Below the pieces are notes generated by a model. That model saw only the letters and a program-made list of their open reading frames with translations. It made no database searches and had not been told where the DNA came from. Positions 31,902-45,854 of a DNA stretch of 60,000 bases are shown here, one piece after another. The stretch comes from Branchiostoma floridae (lineage: Eukaryota; Chordata; Leptocardii; Amphioxiformes; Branchiostomatidae): contig NC_049990.1 in assembly GCF_000003815.2 (NCBI RefSeq), positions 21,278,321-21,338,320 on the forward strand. The letters are read 5' to 3'. The position numbers were made by a program, and so were the translations under genes. Numbering within the stretch: position 1 is the stretch's first letter; each line of letters starts with the position of its first letter.

Positions 31902-32283
31902 CGGTGTGCCAGTACAAAGCGGTCCTCATCGACCAGACGGACGAACGACACCAGTACTAAAACGTTTTTTTTTTCCTTGTTGGACCGGTCCAGAAAAAAC
32001 AGACCTGAAAAATCCGTGGACCGGATGTTGGACCGATTCGAAAATGACCAGATTATACCGGCAGGAGTTCACGTGTTTTGGGGGCTTACAGGTCCAAGAA
32101 AATAACAAGAGCAAGTAGAGGAGAGTTGATAGTCATTTTACCGAGTTTCAAACGTGGTATATAACAGGCGCAGTTAGTGTTGTTTACATAAAGATAGGCT
32201 TTTGAAACGCCAACGGACGTCGGATACTCCACCGACCCCCACCAGATACCAATGGTTAGTATTTTTAATGAATGCGAACTACT
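31902..32283. repeat. Degraded repeat with GGTCCA / GGACCGG words
   Basis: The reverse complement of 31960-32105 (TTTTTCAGGTCTGTTTT, CAGGTCTG... TTCTTGGACCTG) resembles 34280-34440, which lies inside the TIR element 33754-34630. No coding content. Confidence 0.4.
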
Positions 32284-32732
32284 CCAGACTTCCATTATAT
32301 TCAGAAAAGAAGACAGTCTGTGTCAATGATAGAAAATACATTGTGGAACTTGTACCTGCAGAAATGTGTCTACATGTGAGAGTTTTATGTAGAAAAGAAA
32401 TTTGACCACATAGCCATGAGTTGACGAGGATATCAAAGCCTGTAGCGGGCCAACTTCACAACATGTCACAACACATCGATCTACTGTACGGCTGTAATAA
32501 CATATCGATTTTTGTATATGAGGCACAAGGCAGAATTGCGTTGTCTTATGTGATATACATCTTCCTCTCTTGACAATGTGGTTCACAAAGTGATCTATTG
32601 AAGATGTACTTTTTGTTGTAAATAGGACTATCAAAATAATGTATAAACCAGAGAGTATCTGTAGTAAAGAGTGCGCTGGTATTAATTATGTGTTCAAATA
32701 GAAAAGATTGCGAAATAAATCAAGTACAACCC
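32284..32732. repeat. Dispersed ~450-bp repeat, uninterrupted copy
   Basis: Matches 41322-41945 over its length: ATTCAGAAAAGAAGACAGTC, GAGTTGACGAGG, then TAGGACTATCAAAATAATG and TATAAACCAGAGA. The other copy carries a pogo-like MITE, so this copy shows the empty site. Non-coding. Confidence 0.75.
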
Positions 32733-33146
32733 TCCCACGGTCTGTTATTATCCGTAAGCACATTATGTGAACGCCACCTGTAGGATTGTAGCTCTTGCTA
32801 GATCCGCTAGATGGCATCCGTGATTAGAAACGAAGAACCGAGGATATGGTGTTGAGAGCATTGACCGCATGATTTAAATATGACACAAGTACCACACCAA
32901 AGACATTATGTCGAGCCTACATAAGCAGTTGATGCATGTAAAGTGCAGACGATTCCAACTGAGGTCTTCCACGCAGGGGGCATCAGGTATCAGGCGAATC
33001 CCCTAAAAGTAATACTTCTTGATTGTCATGTATTGTGTGATTCTATGTGAGTAGTGTACTCTAATAGCATTTGGTGATCTGTACCTGCACCCATTGAAGA
33101 TAGGTCTGACAAATGGAAGGCGTGTCTACCCAAAACGCCTCAATAT
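32733..33146. other. Gene-free spacer
   Basis: Nothing recognised. Confidence 0.4.
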
Positions 33147-33396
33147 GCCTTCTCACATTAGTCAGAACAAGGACGTTACATCAACTTGGTCAGAACGCAT
33201 GTGCGGCGACAGGAATTCTAGGTAATATGTCAAAGGGTAATGCACACAAAAAGTAAACAAAACCCGTCTGGACATTGTTATGCACATCGAAACAATGGTA
33301 AAGACAAGGACTGTTTACTTTATGTGGGCCTTACCCTTTGATATATTACCTAGAATTCCTGTCGCCGTACATGCGTCCTGACTAATGTGAGAAGGC
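33147..33396. mobile_element. 250-bp foldback MITE
   Basis: Ends GCCTTCTCACATTAGTCAG and CTGACTAATGTGAGAAGGC are perfect inverses. Inner arms GCGACAGGAATTCTAGGTAA and TTACCTAGAATTCCTGTCGC also pair, giving arms of about 100 bp with small gaps. A fragment of the same sequence occurs near 41255-41312. Non-coding. Confidence 0.8.
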
Positions 33397-33753
33397 TTAT
33401 ACCAAACTTTTCCTTAAAATCAGCAAAACTTTCCCAAGCTTTTATCACCTTACCGAACAACAAAAATCAATCTTCTTGCTTAAGTCGTCCAACCCCTTTA
33501 TATATGAAAATGTTGGACAATTCATCTTCCACTGCTTACGGAAAAGAAGTCAAACCCATCAAATAGCTTAGGTAGAAATAGATTTAGTTTAGACATTATT
33601 CCCTTTTGATTTATCTATGAATATCATTTCCTTTCTTTGTTAAGTATGTTTATGTATACCACTACTACTTTACTTTGTATGCAATTAGTCCTCGGGCATG
33701 AATTTGCAATAAAGATTATTATTATATCCGATATTGCTAGGTCTAATTTACAT

Positions 33754-34630
33754 TTAGGCCATGTTGATTTGATTATATGGATGAAATCCGCGCTCGCACC
33801 AATTTTCGGCCGTTTCCAAAAAAAAAAAAAAGTTTTCAACCACACAATAAATTGTGTAAAGCAGCTGTAAAATGAGCACAAATATTCCGTAGATTGAAAA
33901 AAAAAGTATCAGAAAACGGATAACTAATGCCATAGAATGCCAAAATAAATCTAAACTCAAAGAATAAGATGTGAAAGGACAGAAAGAAAAAAATCTATTG
34001 TTGGTAGGGGGAGATACCAGTGCAGAAAATTCAGGTCCAGAGGATCATTTCCAGGTCCGGACATGAACCTGGACCCGACTGTCTGTGGAAACTTGAGAAC
34101 TGGCAATACTCAAAACAATGGTAATTGGTCAATTTTGCTACAAAGGAATCTGTTTGGTGGATTATTGGACTCCCACTGGCATTTTAAAATCACATCTCCA
34201 TGTAATAAAGGCTAACTGTCTCTGTACCTTTGACTGTAGAAACTTGGTACAATTGACTATAAACTCTACTTGACTTCGCTCTTGTTGTCTTCTTGGCCCC
34301 CAGTAAAACCCCAAATGCCTGCCAACATAGTGTGTCCATTTTGTAATTGGCGAAACCTGTTCCTCTGATTTTTTTCAGGTCTGTTTTCGGATTGGTCCAA
34401 GAAAAAAAAATGTTTTGCACCCGTAGGATGTACTGGTCCCTACACCTAACTGTTGGTATACCATACTATGTGTGTTTAGTCCTATGTTCAACCTTCCTGG
34501 CCACTTTGATTTCATACAGAAGGCAACTTTTTTTTTTTGCCAAACTTTTTTTTTATTCGCTCGCTCGCATCAGTTTTGGAGTTCCCAGAGGATGTCATCC
34601 ATATAATCACTGATGATCAACATGGCCTTA
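33754..34630. mobile_element. TIR element, GGCCATGTTGATTTGATT family, copy 2
   Basis: 877 bp with the same ends as the 441-bp copy at 2185-2625: AGGCCATGTTGATTTGATTA at the left and ATAATCACTGATGATCAACA then TGGCCTTA at the right. It has extra interior sequence including a GGTCCAGAGGATC / CAGGTCCGG patch. No transposase. Confidence 0.6.
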
Positions 34631-35044
34631 TATGGGGTGCTTATAAATGTAAATTAGATCTAGCTGTAACAGAGCGATACCCTTGTCTCCAAGCAGACGT
34701 GTTAGCTGGATGAAAAGGAGAAGTATTTGGCCAAATAGGGACAAATAAATTAACTTAGGTTTAAAGTCTTTTGCAGTCTAACCAGCTATCACCGACCGGC
34801 CAGTTCACTCTTAGGCCAATTGGCTCCTACCTAGACCTTTACTCATAACTTGGCCAAACTCCCCTATTACTATTCGTCCAGGCCGTAGTTTGGTAGAGAC
34901 AAGGTCTCTTCTTACCAGGGTATAGTCTGCTACACTTTGCGTTTCGCCACATATATGACACATATATATTACGTCGTCAAAGTAAGTTTCAGATATCGCT
35001 AGCGCTAAAATGTGCAGATTTTTAGAGTATAATAAGTCTATTTC
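34631..35044. other. Gene-free spacer
   Basis: Nothing recognised beyond short chance frames. Confidence 0.4.
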
Positions 35045-35212
35045 GTGCATTTTAAACTTACTATTTATGCTGACGTGACCAACGGGAAGTCATACATCTA
35101 CGTACTTGCAGCATGGAGATCTCCAGGGTCGTGGGTTGTGTGGGTGTCGCCTGAAAACAACAAGACAGACGTGGCTTGCCAGGCCAGCAGTGTTGATACG
35201 TCCGTTGAGGTA
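35045..35212 (+). other. Possible orphan exon (weak)
   Basis: The plus frame reads protein-like sequence (NGKSYIYVLAAWRSPGSWVV, then WVSPENNKTDVACQASS) and ends at a good donor (GAG|GTACGA, 35212). A clear upstream acceptor is missing and I recognise no domain. It may be a transposon piece or chance. Confidence 0.22.
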
Positions 35213-35448
35213 CGATTTTCATTTTGTGGTCTGTATGTTGACGAGCGATCGCGATGATGTCAGGGTGATGCGGTGCAGTGGTAGGCAAAATGCAGGTGTT
35301 ATGCAAAACATTGATTTAAATATTAACCAGTAATTTCATCTGCTAATTTGATAATCAATTTTTAATCCAATCTACTGGCGTCCTGGTATAGGCACCAGTC
35401 GTCGAATACCCCGGATATAAACAACAACAGCAATCGCTCGTAACACGT

Positions 35449-35762
35449 AAAGGTGGGGTCACACTTGCGTATATATTGAAGTCCGCATGAGGCGCGCATG
35501 GGAGTATTAGCCTCTACTAGGCCCCAGAGGTCTTTGTAAAAATAATAGAAATTGGACAAACGTAAACAGGTAACATGTCGGACGAGTTAGCTGGGTCGCT
35601 AACCATACTTCTCGGTCAGCTAACTCATCTGGCATGTTATGTATCTATATTCGTCCAATTTTTTCTATTTTTCCCGCGACCTGTGGAGCATGGTAGTGAC
35701 TAAGAGCTTCATGCGCACCTCAAACGGACTTGAATATATACGCATGTGTGACCCCACCTTAA
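35449..35762. mobile_element. Foldback MITE, AAGGTGGGGTCACAC ends
   Basis: Left AAAGGTGGGGTCACACTTGC and right GCATGTGTGACCCCACCTTA are inverses. Arms of about 140 bp pair imperfectly up to a loop near 35598 (GAGTTAGCTGGGTCGCTAAC / GGTCAGCTAACTC). A related piece is at 8935-8985. Non-coding. Confidence 0.75.
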
Positions 35763-36679
35763 TGCTGGCCGCATACATTCCAGACAAGCCAAGCGCAGTG
35801 GGCTGCTCTTGTGCATATTGTACGTCAGTTGCCTGTAATCCAGGAGAGTTGTCCTTCGACTTGTGTATAAATTATGAGGTAATTTTTAGTACTCAGATGA
35901 TTTTCTGCTTTTTGTGCAGGGGTATTACTAGGCAGTTCAAGTGATAAAAGTAACGCACACTTTGTAATATTGACGCCATAGCGTTTGAAATTAAAAATAT
36001 ATAGTGAAATCTATTTTCTTACAGCACTATGTAATGTAACATTGAACGCCTTGTAGCAAGGTAGCTAAATAATTTTAGAAATCCAAAGAACTTTCAACCA
36101 TCACTAAATGACATACCGCATCAGATTCGAGCATTAGAATTAACGCACATCGCGTCATCGTGACGCCATAACGTCTCAAATCAAGACAATATTGAAAAGG
36201 GGGCTTTCCAGGTCCCCGACTCTCGGGGTAAATAATACACATTTCCAGCCTTGTAGATAAGTAGCGAAGTAATTTTTAGCGGTCAAATGGCTTTCTATTC
36301 TCTGTTTACGGCCTCTCCTATAAAAATCAAGTAATAAAAGTAACACACACTTTGTCATCTTGACGCCGTGACATTGCGGTCAGAAATCTTCAGAGCTTCT
36401 TGAAAACTTCCGTGCGGTAGTATCAATTTTTTTTTTAGTAAGGGGATTTTAGTATCCGTTTTGTGCCCAGTTACTCAGTGTAAACTTAGCGTAGTGGATC
36501 CAAATCACTGCTAGTATAAAATTCAACCCCTATATCATCGGCTGTTTTCGGTAAGTTTCTGTCGACGAATCTTGGCTTCCAGGTATCCCCCCGAGGACGC
36601 AAATAGTGAAGAGGCCGGAGCAGCTTGACCAATGACGTCACCGCTATATAGTCTTTCGACATGCAGTAGAATATTAATT
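35763..36679. repeat. Direct repeat blocks around AAGTAACGCACACTTTGT
   Basis: The phrase GATAAAAGTAACGCACACTT with TTGTAATATTGACGCCATA near 35942 recurs near 36137 (TTAACGCACATCGCGTCATC) and 36330 (AATAAAAGTAACACACACTT), at spacing of about 195 bp. This suggests an old three-unit tandem repeat. No gene. Confidence 0.5.
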
Positions 36680-38760
36680 ATCTCCATGAAAAATGGAGAT
36701 ATAGTTTTGGGTGTGTCTGTGTGTCTGTCTGTGTGTCTGTCTGTGTGTCTGTGTGTCCGAATTTTTGTAGTGAGCATAACTCAAGAACCCCTGGATGGAT
36801 TATGATGATATTTGGTCTGTGGGTAGGTGTTGGGAAGACAAAGGTCAATTTTGAGCCACCTGGTATGTGACCTTGGTACTGCAGCAGAAATTAATTTTTT
36901 GGATCTTTTGAACTGGATTTGCTATGGTCTTGATTTTTTTATGGCAAATAGCTTGTGACATAAGGGATATGTGGTGTATATTTGGTCCCCCTAGCAGGTT
37001 GCTCTGGAACTGCAGGGGCATTTTTGTCAAAATCTTCTAAGGCGGATAACGGAAGAAGGGAACAACAGATTTTGGTATGTAGGTCGCTTAGACAGAGATG
37101 CATGTCATGAAGTGCAAATTATGCAAATCAAAAGCTAATTGGCATAATTACTGAGGAAAATTTACATTTCCATTGCACTCTAATGATAGGGCTTTTGCAA
37201 CTTGTCACATGTAATGAAGACCTACATAATCAGATACTAATTATGCAAATCAACAGCTTATTTGCATAATTAAGGAGAAAATTTATAAATCGACTGCATT
37301 CCATGATAGGACTTTCAAACTTGTCACATATGTAACTGAGAAAGAGAGAAATGTCAATACATATTAATTATACAAATGGCCACCTAGCAACTTGTTTGGA
37401 ACTGCATTGAACATTTTCGTTTTAAGATTTTGGAAAAACTGTCTCTCCTTAACATCTGCTTGGACACGTCTTATTGACAGCGCAGGTGCAATCCAGCCCT
37501 GGGCTTCTGCGCTAATTATAACCCAGCCTTGATCCCTGCCTGTGGGTGCCAATCAGGAAGGTCACCCAACACTAACAGATTGGCTATGGTATGTCAAAGT
37601 AAAAGCACCAGTATCTCTATGAGTCTATGTACAATGTATAAAACTTATATTTTGCCTTTATCCTGTAGAATGGTAGGGGCTACCATAATGTAGACACTAC
37701 TGTCTATTCGCCATTTAACAAGGCTGCATTAGGACAAGTTGAATTCCCATGCATAAAACTATCAATTAGGACAATTATGTTGTGTCAAAACTTTCGTTTG
37801 CCAGAGATTTATGAAGGCAAAATTTTATAACGAAATGCAAAATGGGCCCGCTGTTCCAAAAGGTACAGGCACACGTCGTCGATCAAACATGTGCTTTGAC
37901 ATAATTGACGAAAACGAACAACATGGATTGAATGTCTTTTGGTTATAGGCTTTTAATAAGAACTTTATCTTCAAATTCATGTCCAAGCTCTAATTGCAAG
38001 TACATGGCAAAAAAGGGACAAATTTAAATTTGTAACAATAGGCAGCGTTTAATGACAGTTGTAAATAGAGGCTATTCAAATGCTAGTGTTGGCTATATAT
38101 GAATTGGTTGGGTTTGACTTCTTTTCTTAAAAGCAGAGGAAGATAAGAAACCTCAGTTTGCCTACAAGTAATTGATTTTGCAAGGTTAAGAGGAATAGAA
38201 TTTTGATGGTTTTCTTTTGATTTTCTTTCAGTTATGTTATGATGTTATGTTGTGGGCCGGTATATAGGTCAGCAGCATAAATCGAGAACCTTTGGTTGGA
38301 TTTTGAGTGGGTACGTAGCGGTTGTGAAAATGAAGGTCAAGTTTGATATTAATTCACCTGGCATTATCCGTTGGTATTGCAGCTAGCTGTGTGTCTCTGG
38401 TAACAGCATCAATCGAGAAGCCTTCGGTGGATGCTGATGATATTTGGTATGTTGTTGCGAGTTGGGAAAACCACGGTCAAGTTCGATAATGGCCATCTAG
38501 CCCTATCGGCTTTCTAAGTTACTGCAGAGGAACTTCGATTTATGGTATCTCGTGTTCTGGACATGCTGTGTTTTTGAGAGGTTTATAACTTTTGGTGCCC
38601 TCTTGTGGCTTTACTGGAACTGCAGGCGCCATCTTGTTTCGAACTATGGATGAGAATAACTCAAGAACGTGTTGACGGATCATTTTGATTTTTGGTATGT
38701 AGATAGCCTTAGTGATGACTTACATGATTAAATATGAGTACTAATGATGCAAATAACATT
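36680..38760 (+). repeat. Hairpin plus (GTCT)n repeat with internal re-iterated blocks, Helitron-like look
   Basis: A short stem CTCCATGAAAAATGGAG (36682-36698) is followed by a GTGTGTCTGTCT microsatellite (36709-36758) and then the phrase CATAACTCAAGAAC ... ATGATATTTGGTCTG. Variants of that phrase recur near 38274, 38404 and 38644. Hairpin-microsatellite-body order resembles non-autonomous Helitron-like elements of invertebrates; this is inference. The stretch also contains repeated AATTATGCAAATCA blocks near 37117 and 37230. No coding content. Confidence 0.4.
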
Positions 38761-38879
38761 TTATCGTGTGCGGGTATCGTAACGGCGGGTCTGACGGTAA
38801 CAAAAATGTTACAGTTCAAGTCAGCCGACGTCAATTCCTAACATATTAGTCGAATTCAATGTTGCTCATCCCTGGGGCG

Positions 38880-39042
38880 NNNNNNNNNNNNNNNNNNNNN
38901 NNNNNNNNNNNNNNNNNNNNNNNNNNNNNNNNNNNNNNNNNNNNNNNNNNNNNNNNNNNNNNNNNNNNNNNNNNNNNNNNNNNNNNNNNNNNNNNNNNNN
39001 NNNNNNNNNNNNNNNNNNNNNNNNNNNNNNNNNNNNNNNNNN
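38880..39042. other. Assembly gap (163 N)
   Basis: 163 undetermined bases. ORFs reported across it are meaningless. Confidence 0.95.
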
Positions 39043-39400
39043 AATTCTGAAGAATACGTCAAAGCTGAAGGCCTCATGAACGTAAACATTTCGACATATC
39101 TCAGACTCCATTACCTTCCGGACATTGTGGTAACAGAACACAGTATTTATGCGCGACCCCAGGGGGTCTATGGCGCGGGTACATAAAGCAGTATGGATAA
39201 ACTTGTTGAAGAGGAGGTAGAAAGCCTTATTTGAGAGGCAGCCAGATATAACCTGTGCTGCGTGGTCACGGAAGGTGTCGACTCTGAGACTGTAAGATTT
39301 GGATTGTGAAAGTTTTCTATGTCTTGTATAGATGCGCCCCATTACGCAAGTGCCTTTCTTCAATGAGTCGGCTGCAGTTGCGTGACCTCCGCAAAGCGGC

Positions 39401-39925
39401 GTTTCAAAGTGGGCGTGAGAAGGCGATACGCCAACAGGATTTTAAAAAAAAATATTTTGTGGCTTGTACTCTAATCTCAAACATACCGGTTAAGTGCAGT
39501 TTTTGGTATTCCTAAAGTGCCCCTACTACATTTTTCCGCGTCGAAGCCAGTCACCTTGTGGCCCTTAAATATAGAATTCCCCTTAGGCCGAAACATTAAC
39601 GAGTACTACATATGTGACAGAACAATTTTTCCCAGTTTTTGCCCGTAAGTTTTAACAATAGAGCAGCTTCAGCTTGGAAACTTACGTACAGATTTCTTTC
39701 TTTTACGGTCAGCATGCCAGTTTTTAACTATAACACTTTTTGCTATTGTTAACAACAGGTTGATCATTGATCGTCGATCTTGGAAGAGTGATTTGTTTTG
39801 TATCCTAACACAATCTCTTTCAAACTTATTTTTACATCACATTTAAAGCGCTTATCTATCATTTCACAGAACTCCACAAAATTCTCTCAGTCCTTAGTCC
39901 CGAAAACTGTGTTCTGCTACCTTCA
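39401..39925. repeat. Dispersed ~190-bp repeat, copy with an inserted ~310 bp
   Basis: CAAAGTGGGCGTGAGAAGGC, AACAGGATTTTAAAAAAA and TATTTTGTGGCTTGTACT match 41034-41230. The match breaks near 39587 and resumes near 39899 (CCGAAAACTGTGTTCTGCTA), while the second copy is continuous, so about 310 bp is inserted here. CCTTAG is present on both sides of the insert (39580 and 39895), a possible target duplication. Confidence 0.6.
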
Positions 39926-41033
39926 ACCGCAACGGGATTTGGCCAGGAACTGGCAACAGCGTTATATTAGGTCAAAGTTGCTTGGTATGTCAGGTGCTGG
40001 CGTAGACTCCCTCGAAATAAATCTGTTTGTTCTACCGTCAGACAGTCGTTGCCATGGCAACAATCACTATGGCTGCCCCCTATGCTTTACCATGGGACTT
40101 AGTGTGAAAGTGCGAAAAGTGAAAGTGTGAAATTGGCCCGAAAACTGCATCCCCTTTTTCTGGTTTCTAGACTCCCCAAATGACGTCCCCCTCCTGGGGG
40201 AATCATCCTGTTGAAGAGCCCCCCCCCCCCCAGTCGGTTTCCCCCACCCCGTCTGTAATCTGACTTAATTGTCTCTACCAAAACTTGACTACTAAGTTTC
40301 ACAGGTTCAACGTTCTAAAACTTGCAAGTTGGCCTGCTTGCCGTCGAACTTGACTGTGCTAGCGGATGGTGATGACACTAAGTCTGTTCACCTGATCTGA
40401 AGCCCACTGCGCTCGCCGTAATCCGCCCAGAAATGTCGCAGTCTCAATAACTGCCTGCTAATATTTATAGCTTATAGGCTTAGAAATACCTTGATTTAAA
40501 TTAACATTGATCAACAAACACAGAAGCACGTCTTAGAGGTTTCTGGACGTTTGTGGTGAAATTTGCCATTGTTGCTGGGCAAGGAATTTATGATACAGCA
40601 CGCTCTAGTCATAGTCATTCACTTTTGGTGCATAGGCAAAACGTCCGAAACCTACATGTACAGGTCCGTATATCTGAGACAAAGTCTTTTATTTGGGATG
40701 TATATGCATTAATGTTTATGAAGCATATTTAGTAATGTAACAACAGATCTCTTGGGACTACGCCGAGCGGCGTGTACCTTGGTCAAGGTGAAATGTCACC
40801 ATTACAGACATGCGCAGACTTAGATTTTGATGCCAAAGTAAGTGTAAAAAGCCTTTTTGTTGGAAAATGTTGGCATTTTGGAACTGGAAATTATAGGTAG
40901 GGGTTCTGGCTATTTTATTTTGTGTGAAAAATGCGCTTTCTACCATGTTTGGAGTGTCGTAGACTGTCTAGAATAAGTATAGTTTGGGTGTTATCAGGGA
41001 GGTCAAAGGTCACCAGAGTTTCTTATTCTTATT
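39926..41033. other. Gene-free spacer
   Basis: A C-rich run at 40220-40234 and short frames only. No recognised gene. Confidence 0.4.
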
Positions 41034-41230
41034 CAAAGTGGGCGTGAGAAGGCGATGCGCCAACAGGATTTAAAAAAAAAAATATTTTGTGGCTTGTACC
41101 CTAATCTCAAACATACCAGTTTTTGGTATTCCCAAAGTGCCCCTACTATATTTTTCCCGCGTCGAAACCAGTCACTTTGTGGCCCTTACTATAGAAATCC
41201 CGGCCCCCAAAGCCGAAAACTCTATTCTGC
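41034..41230. repeat. Dispersed ~190-bp repeat, continuous copy
   Basis: Direct-orientation match to 39401-39590 plus 39899-39925, about 1.63 kb away. Confidence 0.7.
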
Positions 41231-41321
41231 TACCTTGTTTACTTCTGATTGGCCTTCCCCTTTGACACATTACATGGGATTCCTGTCGCTCGCACAATGT
41301 GAAAGAGCTTGATACAAAATC

Positions 41322-41945
41322 CTCTAGACTTCATTCTATTCAGAAAAGTAGAAAGTCTGTGTGAAATAGAAAACACAAACTTGTGCGTGCAGAAATCCTC
41401 ATGTGTGATTTATATTTAGAACATGGATTTGACCGGAAACTAGTACAGTAGAAGCCAGCTAATTGCACACCGGATAATCGCACACGTCTGCTAATTGCAC
41501 GAAATCCCCAATTCCAATGGTGGTGCGGTCCAGCTTAATATCTTCGTTTTGTTGCACCATTCGGATAATTGCACGAAATAAACTGGCAAATGGGGTGTGC
41601 AATTAAGCGGCTTCCACAGCAGTTATAACCGCGAGTTGACGAGGTTGTCAAAGCCGGACGGCCAACTTAACAGTTTGTGAGGACACAACGACCTAATGTA
41701 TGGCTGCAATAATATATCGACTTTTATCTAAAGTTCATGGCAGAATTTTGTGTTGTCTTATGTGATATCTCATACTCTTTACGGTGTAGTTCGCAAAGCG
41801 ATCTGTTGAAAATATACTTCCTGTTGTAAATAGGACTATCAAAATAATGTATAAACCAGAGATACGATTCATAGATGTAATCATAAAGAGTACGTTGTTA
41901 TTAATGGTGTGTAGAAAGAGAAAGATTACCAAATAAGTCAATTAA
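41322..41945. repeat. Dispersed ~450-bp repeat, copy interrupted by a MITE
   Basis: Colinear with 32284-32732 on both sides of the MITE at 41446-41622. Ends near AAATAAGTCAATTAAAATC. Confidence 0.75.
41446..41622. mobile_element. Pogo-like MITE, copy 2
   Basis: Starts CAGTAGAAGCCAGCTAATTG after a TA and ends with the eroded inverse TGCAATTAAGCGGCTTCCAC. It is the reverse-oriented relative of 7930-8102 and sits inside the 41322-41945 repeat. Confidence 0.75.
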
Positions 41946-42042
41946 AATCTTCTAAGTATTTTCGTCTTCGTACAAGTAAGTTATATAAAATAAAACACGG
42001 ACGCAAGACAAGGCAATAGTCAGCGCTTTCGTTCCTGTTTTT

Positions 42043-42048
42043 TTTATT
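42043..42048 (-). promoter_or_regulatory. Candidate polyadenylation signal of the protease gene
   Basis: AATAAA on the minus strand, about 92 bp after the stop codon at 42140. The spacing is plausible; the cleavage site is not determined. Confidence 0.45.
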
Positions 42049-42139
42049 TCTCAGGCAATTCGGAGCTTATTTGTACCCAGTTTCTGAGACTGAGAAAGCT
42101 CTGTAAGGACAGGCTCATGCCTGTGTTTGCCAGCCCTAG

Positions 42140-45800
<3,661 letters not shown>

Positions 45801-45854
45801 GTTCAGTTCTTTCCTTAAAAACAATGAAAAAAGAAATAAAGGTGAGAACTATGC

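Noticed and set aside
36535-36777. ORF with repeated HTDR
   Set aside because: It is the translation of the GTCT/GTGTCT microsatellite.
38856-39363. ORFs spanning the N gap
   Set aside because: They exist only because N codons are read through; no evidence of coding on either side.
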